DNA of 22,057 nt, taken from contig CAZFPK010000052.1 in assembly GCA_964521025.1 (NCBI GenBank), forward strand, positions 1-22,057, given 5' to 3'. This document shows, piece by piece, positions 6,376 through 13,228 of this stretch. The notes under the pieces were generated by a model that saw nothing but the letters and a program-made list of their open reading frames with translations, was not told where the DNA came from and ran no database searches. Each line of letters begins with the position of its first letter. Position 1 is the stretch's first letter. The DNA comes from DRTC01 sp964521025 (GTDB lineage: Bacteria; Cloacimonadota; Cloacimonadia; Cloacimonadales; TCS61). The position numbers and the translations under genes were made by a program.

Positions 6376-6538
6376 AACTCACCCCGGCCCTCTCTTTAAA
6401 AGAATTCTTTGTTATTCAATTTCCAACTCACCCTCGGTCCTTCTCTCCAAAGAGAGGGATGACTTTAGTTTCCCTTTCTCTTTGCAAGAGATTTGGGTCT
6501 TTAGTCCGGCGAAGACGGATAAGGATTGAGTTGAATAA
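6376..6538. repeat. Direct-repeat element between receptor and permease genes
   Basis: AACTCACCCCGGCCCTCTCT (6376-6395) recurs as AACTCACCCTCGGTCCTTCT (6425-6444), and a third, looser CCCTTTCTCTTTGCAAGAGA follows at about 6473-6492. The second copy can form CTCTC-caaa-GAGAG (6443-6456). Such 'CTCACCC...CTCTC' sequences are, as I recall, common extragenic repeats. It has apparently inserted inside what is normally a compact operon. Confidence 0.5.
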
Positions 6539-6651
6539 TTGGATTTTCCTTTTTTTCAAAATTCTCAAAAACATCCAGTTATGCAGAACTTATTCTCTTT
6601 TTAAAGAAAGAGATGGAGATTAAGATATTCATGAAGAAAAAAGGAAGTTGA

Positions 6652-7374
6652 ATGAAAGTCAATAAAGCATCAATATCGGGATTTCTCTTATTGATCATCC
6701 TGCTTATCTTATTGGCTTTTTCCCTGCAAATTTCTTTTAGAGAATTGCTCGATTTTAATTTCTCACTTTCAATCGCAATTTCCGATCTTTTCATTTCATT
6801 TTGCCGTGTTTCTTTGATTACGATAGTTTCCTGGATTGCAGGGATTTTAGCTGGTTATTTATTATTTCATAATTCTTATCTAAATAGATTACTACTACCA
6901 ACCGTAAATTTTATGCGTCATATTTCACCTTTTGCCTGGCTTCCGTTTGCTATTATCTGGTTTGGATTGGGAGAAGTTCCGGTTGCCTTCATCATGTTCA
7001 TCACTCTTTTTTTTCCGTGTTTGATAGCAGTTATGGACGCTTTATCCAATATCCAACAGGATCATATCGATGAAGCAAAAGTTTCCGGAGCTAATCAATT
7101 ACAATTATTTCTCAATGTAGAATTACCCCTGACTTTTTTAAGTCTGATTAATATCTTTCGTTTGATCTGGGGTTTGGGTTGGGCAACGATCATTGCGGCA
7201 GAAATGCTGGGTGTTAAAAGCGGTTTGGGATTCAGGTTATTGGATTTTCGTTATTTGCTGCAATATCCAAAAATGCTGTATTATCTTATCATTATGGGAG
7301 TTTCAGGAGTTTTTATAGATTTCTTGTTAAGAAGATTTGCCGGTTTTATCAAGATCAGGTTGTTTGGGATTTAA
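6652..7374 (+). CDS. ABC transporter permease, SsuC/TauC/ThiX type
   Basis: A 240-residue inner-membrane component with about six hydrophobic helices, typical for the binding-protein-dependent permease family (BPD_transp_1). The cytoplasmic EAA loop that docks the ATPase is present as DEAKVSGANQLQLFLNVELP (residues 140-159). The segments RHISPFAWLPFAIIWFGLGE (89-108) and GWATIIAAEMLGV (176-188), followed by GLGF, are typical of the nitrate/sulfonate/taurine/thiamine-precursor subfamily, which agrees with the upstream receptor gene. The ATG at 6652 follows AAGGAAG. The partner ATPase is absent from this window: the next gene is an unrelated TPR protein beyond a terminator-like hairpin and a repeat. 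The transported substrate is unknown. Confidence 0.85.
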   Translation: MKVNKASISGFLLLIILLILLAFSLQISFRELLDFNFSLSIAISDLFISFCRVSLITIVSWIAGILAGYLLFHNSYLNRLLLPTVNFMRHISPFAWLPFAIIWFGLGEVPVAFIMFITLFFPCLIAVMDALSNIQQDHIDEAKVSGANQLQLFLNVELPLTFLSLINIFRLIWGLGWATIIAAEMLGVKSGLGFRLLDFRYLLQYPKMLYYLIIMGVSGVFIDFLLRRFAGFIKIRLFGI

Positions 7375-7383
7375 GGGATGAAC

Positions 7384-7428
7384 TTCCTAATAATCCTCCT
7401 TCATAAGGGGGAACTAAAGGGATTTTTT
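7384..7428 (+). terminator. Probable terminator after the ABC permease
   Basis: TCCTCCTT (7394-7401) pairs with AAGGGGGA (7405-7412) with one T-G pair; an outer TTCCT (7384-7388) pairs with AGGGA (7418-7422), and six T follow directly (7423-7428). The two-part imperfect stem resembles a repeat that has been adopted as a terminator. Confidence 0.5.
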
Positions 7429-7479
7429 AATATCAAATCAAAAAAACAAATAACAAATAACAAATAAATCTCAAATCTC

Positions 7480-7544
7480 AAATCCGAAACATTAACCATT
7501 CATTTCAATGAATTGATGATCGCATCAACGAGACCGGAATTCAT
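7480..7544 (-). repeat. Dispersed repeat, copy 2 (65 bp)
   Basis: Read leftward it begins ATGAATTCCGGTCTCGTTGA and ends GGTTAATGTTTCGGATTT, matching 3541-3610. The internal hairpin is TTCAT-tgaa-ATGAA, against TTCAC-tgaa-GTGAA in copy 1. Here CGGAAT directly precedes GAATTCCGG, whereas copy 1 has the 24-bp palindrome between the equivalent bases. Confidence 0.8.
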
Positions 7545-7621
7545 TCCGATGGTTATCCAAAAAAAGAATAAAATTCTAAATCCGAATTTCTAATTTCTAA
7601 AAAATGAATTCTAAAAAAAAC

Positions 7622-7650
7622 TTGCCTGATAAATTAACATCAAATAAATT
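7622..7650 (+). promoter_or_regulatory. Candidate sigma70-type promoter of the TPR gene
   Basis: TTGCCT (7622-7627) and TAAATT (7645-7650) are 17 bases apart, and the -10 ends 26 bases before the ATG at 7677. That would give a leader of about 20 bases containing the strong GGAGG site. Confidence 0.4.
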
Positions 7651-7676
7651 GTTTAGAGAAAATTCTTGGAGGAATA

Positions 7677-9266
7677 ATGAAAAAGACTTTTATTTTTACT
7701 GTCGGGATCATCATGGTCACCAGCATTCTCTTTGCTCGAGCGGAGAAAGTTGCTGTTCTTCCTTTTGAAAAAAACGACAACAAAAGTGATTATGTTGTAA
7801 AATCGATCAATTCCAAAGATTTCAAAGAAATTTTTAAAAAAATAGATAATTTTGAGTTAATAAACAAAAAAACCGTTAAGACAGTTGTCGATGGTTCAGG
7901 TTATACTAAAATATCTTATCTCGACCTGGAGCAAATCGCAAATTTTGGAAAAATACTGGAAGCAGATATTGTCGTCTGGGGAAGCGTTTCATCGGTCGAT
8001 GAAAATGATTTCAAACTTAAAGCTAAGATTTTGAGTATGAAATCGATGGATGTCAAATCGACATCTTTTAATGTTAAAAAAGCCAGTAAACAGAGAAGAG
8101 CCGCGATCAAAGATAACCTGGTTACTTTGATCGAGGAATTCAGCGGAGGAGAAATAGACAAGCTCGTCGGGATCGGAAAACAGCATTTCAACAGTAAGAA
8201 TTACGAAGCTGCAGAAGAAACTTTTACCAGGATCATCGAGATCGATGCTAAAAATATGGAATCTAATTTTTATCTTGGTTTGATCAATTTTATTAATGAA
8301 AAATATGAAGAATCCGAACAGTATTATCTGAATGCATTGGAAATCGAACCTGAGAATAAAAACATCCTGGATTATTTAAGTAATACTTATTTGAAATTGG
8401 ATAATTACGAGGAAGCAGTTAATTCTCTGATCAAGATCAATGAAATCGAGGAAGATAAGATCATCTGGATGAGGATTGGGAAGATCTACCAGGAAAACGA
8501 AGATTTTGAAGAAGCCAGGGAAGCTTATGAGAATGCGATCGCGATCGATGAAGAATTTGGAGATGCTTATAAATTTACCGGAATTATGTTCTACGAACAG
8601 GACGAATACGAAGAAGCAATCTCTTTCCTGCAATCGGCAACCGAGTTTTTCCCGGAAGACGATAACCTGCAGAAAAAACTGGCGAAATGTTATGACAAGA
8701 CCGGCAAGATCGAAGAAGCAGTCTCGCATTACATCGAAATAATCGAGAAAGAACCGGATAATATCAAAGCCCATTTCAGTTTGGCGAACCTTTATATCGG
8801 CTCGGAAAAGTTTGATAAAGCGCTGGAAGTTGCGGTTACTTTGAAGGAAAAAATTCCTGAAGATCCGAAAGTTTATATCCTTTTTGCTACGAGTTACAAC
8901 TCCGGAAAAAATTATCCGAAAGCAGAAGAAAATGCTGATAAAGTTATCGAGATGGATCCTGCTCTTTACCAGCCTTATCGAATTTTAGCAGAGATCTATT
9001 TTGATCGCGGCTATAAAAAATATGAAGAATATCTGAAAATCGAGGACGATATCAAATCCGGGAAATATTACGGGGAAGAACTCGATAACCTGGTTGATAA
9101 AAGAGACAAAGTTAAGGAAAAGGGTTATAATTTTTTCCTGAAATCGCAATCTTACCTGGATCAGGCAAAAGAAAGAACCGAAAGCGAATCGGAACTGAAA
9201 TATATCGTGTCTAAAAAAGAGACTTTGAAACAACTTCTGGCAGCGACTAAGAAGGAGTGGTTTTAG
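7677..9266 (+). CDS. Periplasmic TPR-repeat protein with AVLPF-type N-terminal domain
   Basis: A 529-residue protein in three parts. Residues 1-22 are a signal peptide ending LFARA. Residues 23-155 open with KVAVLPFEK and contain ADIVVWGSVSSVD, a pattern seen in CsgG, TolB-N and LpoB-like periplasmic domains. From about 161 to 440 there are roughly eight tetratricopeptide repeats at 34-residue spacing, with typical endings such as YEAAEETFTRIIEIDAKN, YEESEQYYLNALEIEPEN and YPKAEENADKVIEMDPAL. The tail (440-529) is charged and probably coiled coil. TPR arrays hold protein partners, so this is likely a scaffold of an envelope complex; no enzyme motif is seen. GGAGG lies before the ATG, and a strong terminator follows six bases past the stop, so it is a single-gene unit. 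Confidence 0.82.
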   Translation: MKKTFIFTVGIIMVTSILFARAEKVAVLPFEKNDNKSDYVVKSINSKDFKEIFKKIDNFELINKKTVKTVVDGSGYTKISYLDLEQIANFGKILEADIVVWGSVSSVDENDFKLKAKILSMKSMDVKSTSFNVKKASKQRRAAIKDNLVTLIEEFSGGEIDKLVGIGKQHFNSKNYEAAEETFTRIIEIDAKNMESNFYLGLINFINEKYEESEQYYLNALEIEPENKNILDYLSNTYLKLDNYEEAVNSLIKINEIEEDKIIWMRIGKIYQENEDFEEAREAYENAIAIDEEFGDAYKFTGIMFYEQDEYEEAISFLQSATEFFPEDDNLQKKLAKCYDKTGKIEEAVSHYIEIIEKEPDNIKAHFSLANLYIGSEKFDKALEVAVTLKEKIPEDPKVYILFATSYNSGKNYPKAEENADKVIEMDPALYQPYRILAEIYFDRGYKKYEEYLKIEDDIKSGKYYGEELDNLVDKRDKVKEKGYNFFLKSQSYLDQAKERTESESELKYIVSKKETLKQLLAATKKEWF

Positions 9267-9271
9267 ATTGT

Positions 9272-9306
9272 AAACTTGCCTATTGTTGAAATTCGGCAAG
9301 TTTTTT
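9272..9306 (+). terminator. Rho-independent terminator of the TPR gene
   Basis: AAACTTGCC (9272-9280) pairs with GGCAAGTTT (9295-9303) around a 14-base loop, and the T run continues to 9306. It ends ten bases before the next ATG, which implies that the following small gene needs its own promoter or is served by read-through. Confidence 0.88.
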
Positions 9307-9316
9307 ACCAAAAGCA

Positions 9317-9556
9317 ATGGATGATTACACTTATGAATATTGCAACGGAGATGTAAAAGAACATTTCATCCCCAAAGAAGTTTCTAAACATAAATCCGGT
9401 TTTAAAATGCTTGAAAATGTTCCTGTTGGAATTTGTGATAAATGCGGTTACAGATATTATCATTCAAGCGTTTTGCTCAGAGTTGACGATATTGCTAACG
9501 GAATCCAATTACCCGAAAGAATAGAATCGATTCCGGTAGTAAGAATGGTTAGTTGA
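9317..9556 (+). CDS. YgiT-type zinc-finger protein (MqsA N-terminal-like), orphan
   Basis: A 79-residue protein that resembles the YgiT/MqsA-N family of small zinc-finger proteins, usually the antitoxin half of a toxin-antitoxin pair or a partner of a small DUF4258-like protein. Seen: EYCNGDVKEH at the N terminus, then ENVPVGICDKCGYRYYHSSVLLRVDDI, with C40 and C43 forming the second CxxC, and an ERIESIPVVRM tail typical of the family. The first CxxC is broken: residue 6 is tyrosine (TAT) where a cysteine (TGT) is expected, leaving only C9. No toxin gene lies on either side; a terminator is immediately upstream and 237 bases without a gene follow. The binding site before the ATG is weak. It could be a decaying remnant of a toxin-antitoxin module or a repurposed regulator. 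Confidence 0.7.
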   Translation: MDDYTYEYCNGDVKEHFIPKEVSKHKSGFKMLENVPVGICDKCGYRYYHSSVLLRVDDIANGIQLPERIESIPVVRMVS

Positions 9557-9793
9557 ACTCGATTAGATATAATTTGCTGAATTTCTAAAAACAGTAAGTT
9601 TTTATTTTCGGATAGTAATTTACTCTTCGTTTTCAAGAAGTGGTATTGTGTAAGTTTCAGAAAAATAGATGTTTAAAGAGGGTATTAAAAATCGTTTAAT
9701 AAGAATAAATTTAATCCCGAATTTAGGTAAAGTTTTACCGGTATCCAATAGTTTTTTTATTGTTTGTTTTTGTTAGTAATTGTTCGCTTTTTT

Positions 9794-11146
9794 TTATTTC
9801 GAAAACAACATCGGCAATAATTGCAGAACATGATCGATCATCTTTGCTTTGATCTTCTTGTTTTTCGTTTTTCCTGAAATTATAATATTTTTAAAACCGA
9901 GTTTGGAGGCTTCTTTTATTCGCTTTTCCGTTTGAGAAACAGGTCTGATCTCACCGCTTAATCCAACTTCTCCTAAAAAAATTGTCTTCTCCGGTAATTC
10001 CATTTCCTTAAAACTGGATAAAATTGCAGCAATAACCGCCAGATCGAGAGCAGGTTCGGATACTTTAATTCCTCCGGCAAAATTCAGGAAAACATCGTTC
10101 TGACGCAAAATTAAAGACAGATTTTTCTCGATGACTGCCAGCAGGATAGCTAATTTCCGATGATCATAACCAATTGCTACTCGTTGGGAAGTACCGTAAC
10201 TGGCAGGAGAAACCAGCGCTTGCACTTCCACCAGGAATACTCTCGAACCTTCCAGCATACAACCAACAGCAGTTCCGATATTATTTTCGTTGTGACTCAA
10301 AAAAAGTTGAGACGGATCGATAACTTCCTTCAAACCGGAAGACAACATTTCAAATAACCCGATCTCATTTGTAGAACCGAACCGGTTTTTCGTTGCCCGT
10401 AAGATCTTGAATTGTTTTTGTACTTCACCTTCGAAATAGAGAACTGTATCGACCATGTGCTCGATAATTCTTGGTCCGGCTACTATTCCTTCTTTTGTGA
10501 CATGACCGATCAAAAAGAAAGGAATTCCGTTTTGTTTAGCAGTTCGTGAAAAAACAGCGGTGCATTCCCGCAATTGAGAAATACTGCCGGGAACACTCTC
10601 GACCGAACCGAGATAAACAGACTGGATGGAATCGATAACAACCATTTCCGGTTGTAATTCGTTGGTGTTCTGCAAAATTTTCTCAACATCATTTTCGCAA
10701 TACAAAAATAAATTTTCTGATTCGCATCCCAGCCTGATGCTGCGTAATTTTATCTGTTCTTTGCTCTCTTCCCCGGAAATGTAGAGAACTTTTTTACCGG
10801 CAGCAGCAATTTTATCCGAAGCTTGCATTAATAATGTTGACTTCCCGATTCCCGGTTCTCCTCCGATCAAAACGACCATGCCGGGAACGATGCCGCCACC
10901 GAGAACTCCATCGAATTCATCGATTTGTGATAATAGGCGGGATTGGGCTTTTACTTCGATTTTTTTCAGGATTTCGGGTCTAGCTTTGTTCAAACCTTCA
11001 AGGTTTGGCAAACCTTGAAGGTTTTTGATTTTTTTCTTTTTACCGGTAATTCTCGAACTTTCCTGTAGCGAATTCCAAGCTCCGCAGGCAGGGCATTTTC
11101 CAGACCATTTACTGCTTTCCGAACCGCATTCTTTGCAGAAGAACAT
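9794..11146 (-). CDS. radA: DNA repair protein RadA (Sms)
   Basis: RadA is a RecA-like ATPase that drives branch migration during recombination repair. All four parts of the family are visible in 450 residues: an N-terminal C4 zinc finger (C4, C7, C18, C21 in CKECGSESSKWSGKCPACG), the Walker A GGEPGIGKST (95-104), the Walker B VVIDSIQ (169-175), the RadA-specific KNRFG (253-257), and a Lon-protease-like C-terminal domain with SPASYGTSQRVAIGYDHRKLAILLA. The ATG at 11146 follows AAGGAATT. The linker between finger and ATPase (residues 41-52, KNLQGLPNLEGL) is written by a 33-base palindromic element in frame, an oddity discussed in the findings. It is the last gene of the minus-strand array, downstream of ribF after a structured gap, so co-transcription is possible but not certain. 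Confidence 0.96.
   Translation of the reverse strand: MFFCKECGSESSKWSGKCPACGAWNSLQESSRITGKKKKIKNLQGLPNLEGLNKARPEILKKIEVKAQSRLLSQIDEFDGVLGGGIVPGMVVLIGGEPGIGKSTLLMQASDKIAAAGKKVLYISGEESKEQIKLRSIRLGCESENLFLYCENDVEKILQNTNELQPEMVVIDSIQSVYLGSVESVPGSISQLRECTAVFSRTAKQNGIPFFLIGHVTKEGIVAGPRIIEHMVDTVLYFEGEVQKQFKILRATKNRFGSTNEIGLFEMLSSGLKEVIDPSQLFLSHNENNIGTAVGCMLEGSRVFLVEVQALVSPASYGTSQRVAIGYDHRKLAILLAVIEKNLSLILRQNDVFLNFAGGIKVSEPALDLAVIAAILSSFKEMELPEKTIFLGEVGLSGEIRPVSQTEKRIKEASKLGFKNIIISGKTKNKKIKAKMIDHVLQLLPMLFSK
10992..11024. repeat. Palindromic repeat inside the radA coding region
   Basis: AAACCTTCAAGGTTT (10992-11006) and AAACCTTGAAGGTTT (11010-11024) are exact reverse complements separated by GGC, and each is nearly self-palindromic. 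The unit adds 33 bases, a multiple of three, so the frame is kept; the protein shows the doubled pattern NLQGL/NLEGL. The AAACCTT/AAGGTTT arms are those of the surE terminator. Confidence 0.85.
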
Positions 11147-11161
11147 AATAATTCCTTGATG

Positions 11162-11280
11162 ACGCTGTAAACAGCGTTTATTTAATTTGGGTGCGTCTTA
11201 TTCCCACACTTGAATGTGTGGGCTATTGATTTCATCAAGTTTTGGATGATCTCAAATCAATAGCACCGTCGTTTACGGTG
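11162..11280. repeat. Multi-hairpin extragenic element between ribF and radA
   Basis: Four inverted pairs lie in 119 bases: ACGCTGT-aa-ACAGCGT (11162-11177), CCCACAC-ttgaat-GTGTGGG (11203-11222), the 10-bp pair CTATTGATTT (11223-11232) / AAATCAATAG (11254-11263), and CACCGT-cgttt-ACGGTG (11264-11280). The last three abut, so they could fold as one structure. The element runs into the 3' end of ribF and supplies its stop codon; its far hairpin ends just upstream of the radA binding site. Confidence 0.75.
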
Positions 11281-12211
11281 GTGAACTTAAACACCCAAAA
11301 TATTCCTTCGCTACTTCAACATCATGCCGGATCGCTTCCACCAAATCATGTTTGGAATCGAACAGCAATTCTTCCCGTAACCTTTTATGAAAAACGATCT
11401 CAACTTTTCTCTCATACAGATCACCCTCGAAATCGATGATGTAGGTTTCCACTTCTTTGATGGAAATCTGCTTTAAAGTCGGACTGTAACCGATATTCGT
11501 AACTCCGATAAATTTACGGGAATTCACTAAAATCTCACAGATATAAACACCGATTGCGGGAATCAGTTTATGCGCATCGAAGGGTCGAAGATTTATCGTT
11601 GGATATCCGATACCTCTACCGATACGATGACCTTTGATCACCATTCCTGTCATAGAATAATTCCTGCCCAGGAATTCAGCGGCTTCCTGCATATTTCCTT
11701 CACGGATCAAATCGCGGATCAAACTGCTGCTGATAATACGGTTGCGGATTTTCAGAGGTTCGACCAGATCTACTAAGTAGCCGAATTTATCTTCATTCTC
11801 TTTCAGGAATAGAAAATCACCTTTTCGTTCTTTACCGAAATGAGTATCATAACCGACTACGAATTCCTTTGCTTTGATTTCATTAATAAGAATATCTTCG
11901 AGGAAATTTTCAGGCTGCATATCTGCCATTTTATTATCAAAATGAAGATAAAAAACGCAATCTGCACCGTATTTTTTCAGTAATCGTTCTTTCCGGTCTT
12001 TTTCCGTGAGCAGATAAGGAAAAGTCTTTTTATGAATCGTCTCCAGAGGATGATGAAAGTAGGTTATAACGATCGCTTCACCATTTTTCTCTTTTGCTTT
12101 TATGGAAAGGATCTTCAATAACTTCTGATGCCCGAGATGAACTCCGTCAAAAGTTCCCATGGTGATCACGGGATATTTGAATTTACATTTCTGGTTTTTG
12201 AAATATTTCAT
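11273..12211 (-). CDS. ribF: Bifunctional riboflavin kinase / FAD synthetase
   Basis: RibF phosphorylates riboflavin to FMN and adenylylates FMN to FAD in the cytosol. The 312-residue protein has the expected two domains. The N-terminal FMN adenylyltransferase shows the nucleotidyltransferase motif GTFDGVHLGH (residues 19-28) and ISSSLIRDLI (160-169). The C-terminal kinase shows GHRIGRGIGYPTINL (194-208) and, further on, GVTNIGYSPT and ETYIIDFEGDLYE. The ATG at 12211 is preceded by GGTGGT, which itself falls inside a dispersed repeat sequence (12217-12242). The last residues, SSPP plus the stop, are encoded by the edge of the palindromic element described at 11162-11280. The gene follows truB, a common pairing, but 153 repeat-bearing bases separate them. 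Confidence 0.95.
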   Translation of the reverse strand: MKYFKNQKCKFKYPVITMGTFDGVHLGHQKLLKILSIKAKEKNGEAIVITYFHHPLETIHKKTFPYLLTEKDRKERLLKKYGADCVFYLHFDNKMADMQPENFLEDILINEIKAKEFVVGYDTHFGKERKGDFLFLKENEDKFGYLVDLVEPLKIRNRIISSSLIRDLIREGNMQEAAEFLGRNYSMTGMVIKGHRIGRGIGYPTINLRPFDAHKLIPAIGVYICEILVNSRKFIGVTNIGYSPTLKQISIKEVETYIIDFEGDLYERKVEIVFHKRLREELLFDSKHDLVEAIRHDVEVAKEYFGCLSSPP

Positions 12212-12216
12212 TTTTT

Positions 12217-12355
12217 ACCACCAAGACACGAAGACACAAAGGATAGCACAAAGAAAATCAATTAAACCGAGTCGATAAAAGATTGTATGATGACTCGAAA
12301 TCAGTAAACTCTTACGATTGTTCTTGACTCGACGACTTTGTCTTTTGAGTCGAGT
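12217..12355. repeat. Repeat-bearing spacer between truB and ribF
   Basis: ACCACCAAGACACGAAGACA (12217-12236) is a sequence I recall as a widespread extragenic repeat; its reverse complement provides the ribF binding site. Then come two inverted pairs, CGAGTC (12268-12273) / GACTCG (12292-12297) and ACTCGAC (12327-12333) / GTCGAGT (12349-12355), similar to the TCGAGT/ACTCGA pair at 151-180. No T tract follows on the minus strand, so truB and ribF may still be co-transcribed. Confidence 0.5.
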
Positions 12356-12364
12356 GGACACATT

Positions 12365-13228
12365 TCAAATCAACACTATTTTCGGTTTTACATTATTATT
12401 AACTAAATCTGCAAAACCCAGACAATCTCTTTTTTCGTCGAGGATCATCGCATCATTTCTATTTTCATTTAGGAAATGTACAAACCGACCGTTTTTGAAA
12501 TCTGAAATTTGAGATTGATTTAACATAACTTGATAAAAATGTGAAAAAATTTCCGATAATGGTTTGAGAAAATCCTGCCAGTTTTCTGCTGAAATTTCAT
12601 CCAAACTAACTGTATCCATTATCTTTAAATTTCCAGATTTAGTCCTTTTTAATTCAATTGTGGTCGCGATCGTTCCCAGTTTTTCCGCAAAACTCTCGGA
12701 TAAAGCACGAATATAAGTTCCTTTGCTAACTCTGGTTTTATAGGAAATATGCGGAAATTCTGTTTTCAATATCTCAAAATCGAAGATCTTGATCGATCGT
12801 GATTTCCTCTCGAAATCTTGATTTTGGCGGGCAAGTTCGTATGCTCTTTTCCCATTGATTTTTATCGCAGAAAATCGAGGAGGAACTTGTTCTTTCAAAT
12901 CTAATATTTCAGGAATAACTGATTCGATTTTCTCCAAACTCAAATCAGGAACATCCTTTTCTACGAGCAATTTTCCGTCGATATCTCCGGTATCGGTTTT
13001 TTTCCCCAACTCGATTTTGACTGCATATTCTTTTTCTTGAGATGACAGATAATTAACAATTCTTGTTGCTTTTCCAATGCAAACAGGCAGCAAACCGGAA
13101 GCAAACGGATCGAGTGTTCCGGTATGTCCGATTTTTTTGATATTGATTATTTTCCTTAGTTTCCTGACAACATCGAAAGAAGTGATTCCTGTTGGTTTAT
13201 CGATCAGCAAAACGCCGAAATTTTGCAT
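12365..13228 (-). CDS. truB: tRNA pseudouridine(55) synthase
   Basis: TruB isomerises U55 of the T-loop in elongator tRNAs and acts as a tRNA chaperone. The 287-residue protein starts with GVLLIDKPTGITSFDVV, has the catalytic aspartate D40 in GHTGTLDPFASGLL (34-47), then VPPRFSAIKINGKRAYELAR and SKGTYIRALSESF, all family motifs in the usual order, followed by a divergent PUA-like tail. Its ATG immediately follows the nrnA stop codon (TAAATG), so the two are almost certainly translationally coupled. TruB is typically encoded in the rimP-nusA-infB-rbfA array, as here. Confidence is high. Confidence 0.96.
   Translation of the reverse strand: MQNFGVLLIDKPTGITSFDVVRKLRKIINIKKIGHTGTLDPFASGLLPVCIGKATRIVNYLSSQEKEYAVKIELGKKTDTGDIDGKLLVEKDVPDLSLEKIESVIPEILDLKEQVPPRFSAIKINGKRAYELARQNQDFERKSRSIKIFDFEILKTEFPHISYKTRVSKGTYIRALSESFAEKLGTIATTIELKRTKSGNLKIMDTVSLDEISAENWQDFLKPLSEIFSHFYQVMLNQSQISDFKNGRFVHFLNENRNDAMILDEKRDCLGFADLVNNNVKPKIVLI

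Larger units (their letters stand above)
7375..7676. other. Gene-free stretch: terminator-like hairpin, repeat and promoter
   Basis: It holds an imperfect hairpin with a T6 tract just after the permease gene (7384-7428), an AT-rich tract of AAATAAC words (7446-7478), copy 2 of the dispersed repeat (7480-7544), a run of AAATTC words, and a promoter-like pair before the TPR gene (7622-7650). No gene is visible. Confidence 0.55.

Noticed and set aside
6376..6538. CRISPR-like array from the recurring CTCACCC units
   Set aside because: Only two or three diverged copies at uneven spacing, no unique spacers and no cas genes.
8376..8774. Leftward 132-codon frame inside the TPR gene
   Set aside because: Phenylalanine/isoleucine-rich shadow produced by the repeated GAA/GAT codons of the TPRs.
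9557..9793. Toxin gene partnering the YgiT-like protein
   Set aside because: No open frame of useful length or binding site; only AT-rich sequence and a weak GGTAAA-gt-TTTACC palindrome.
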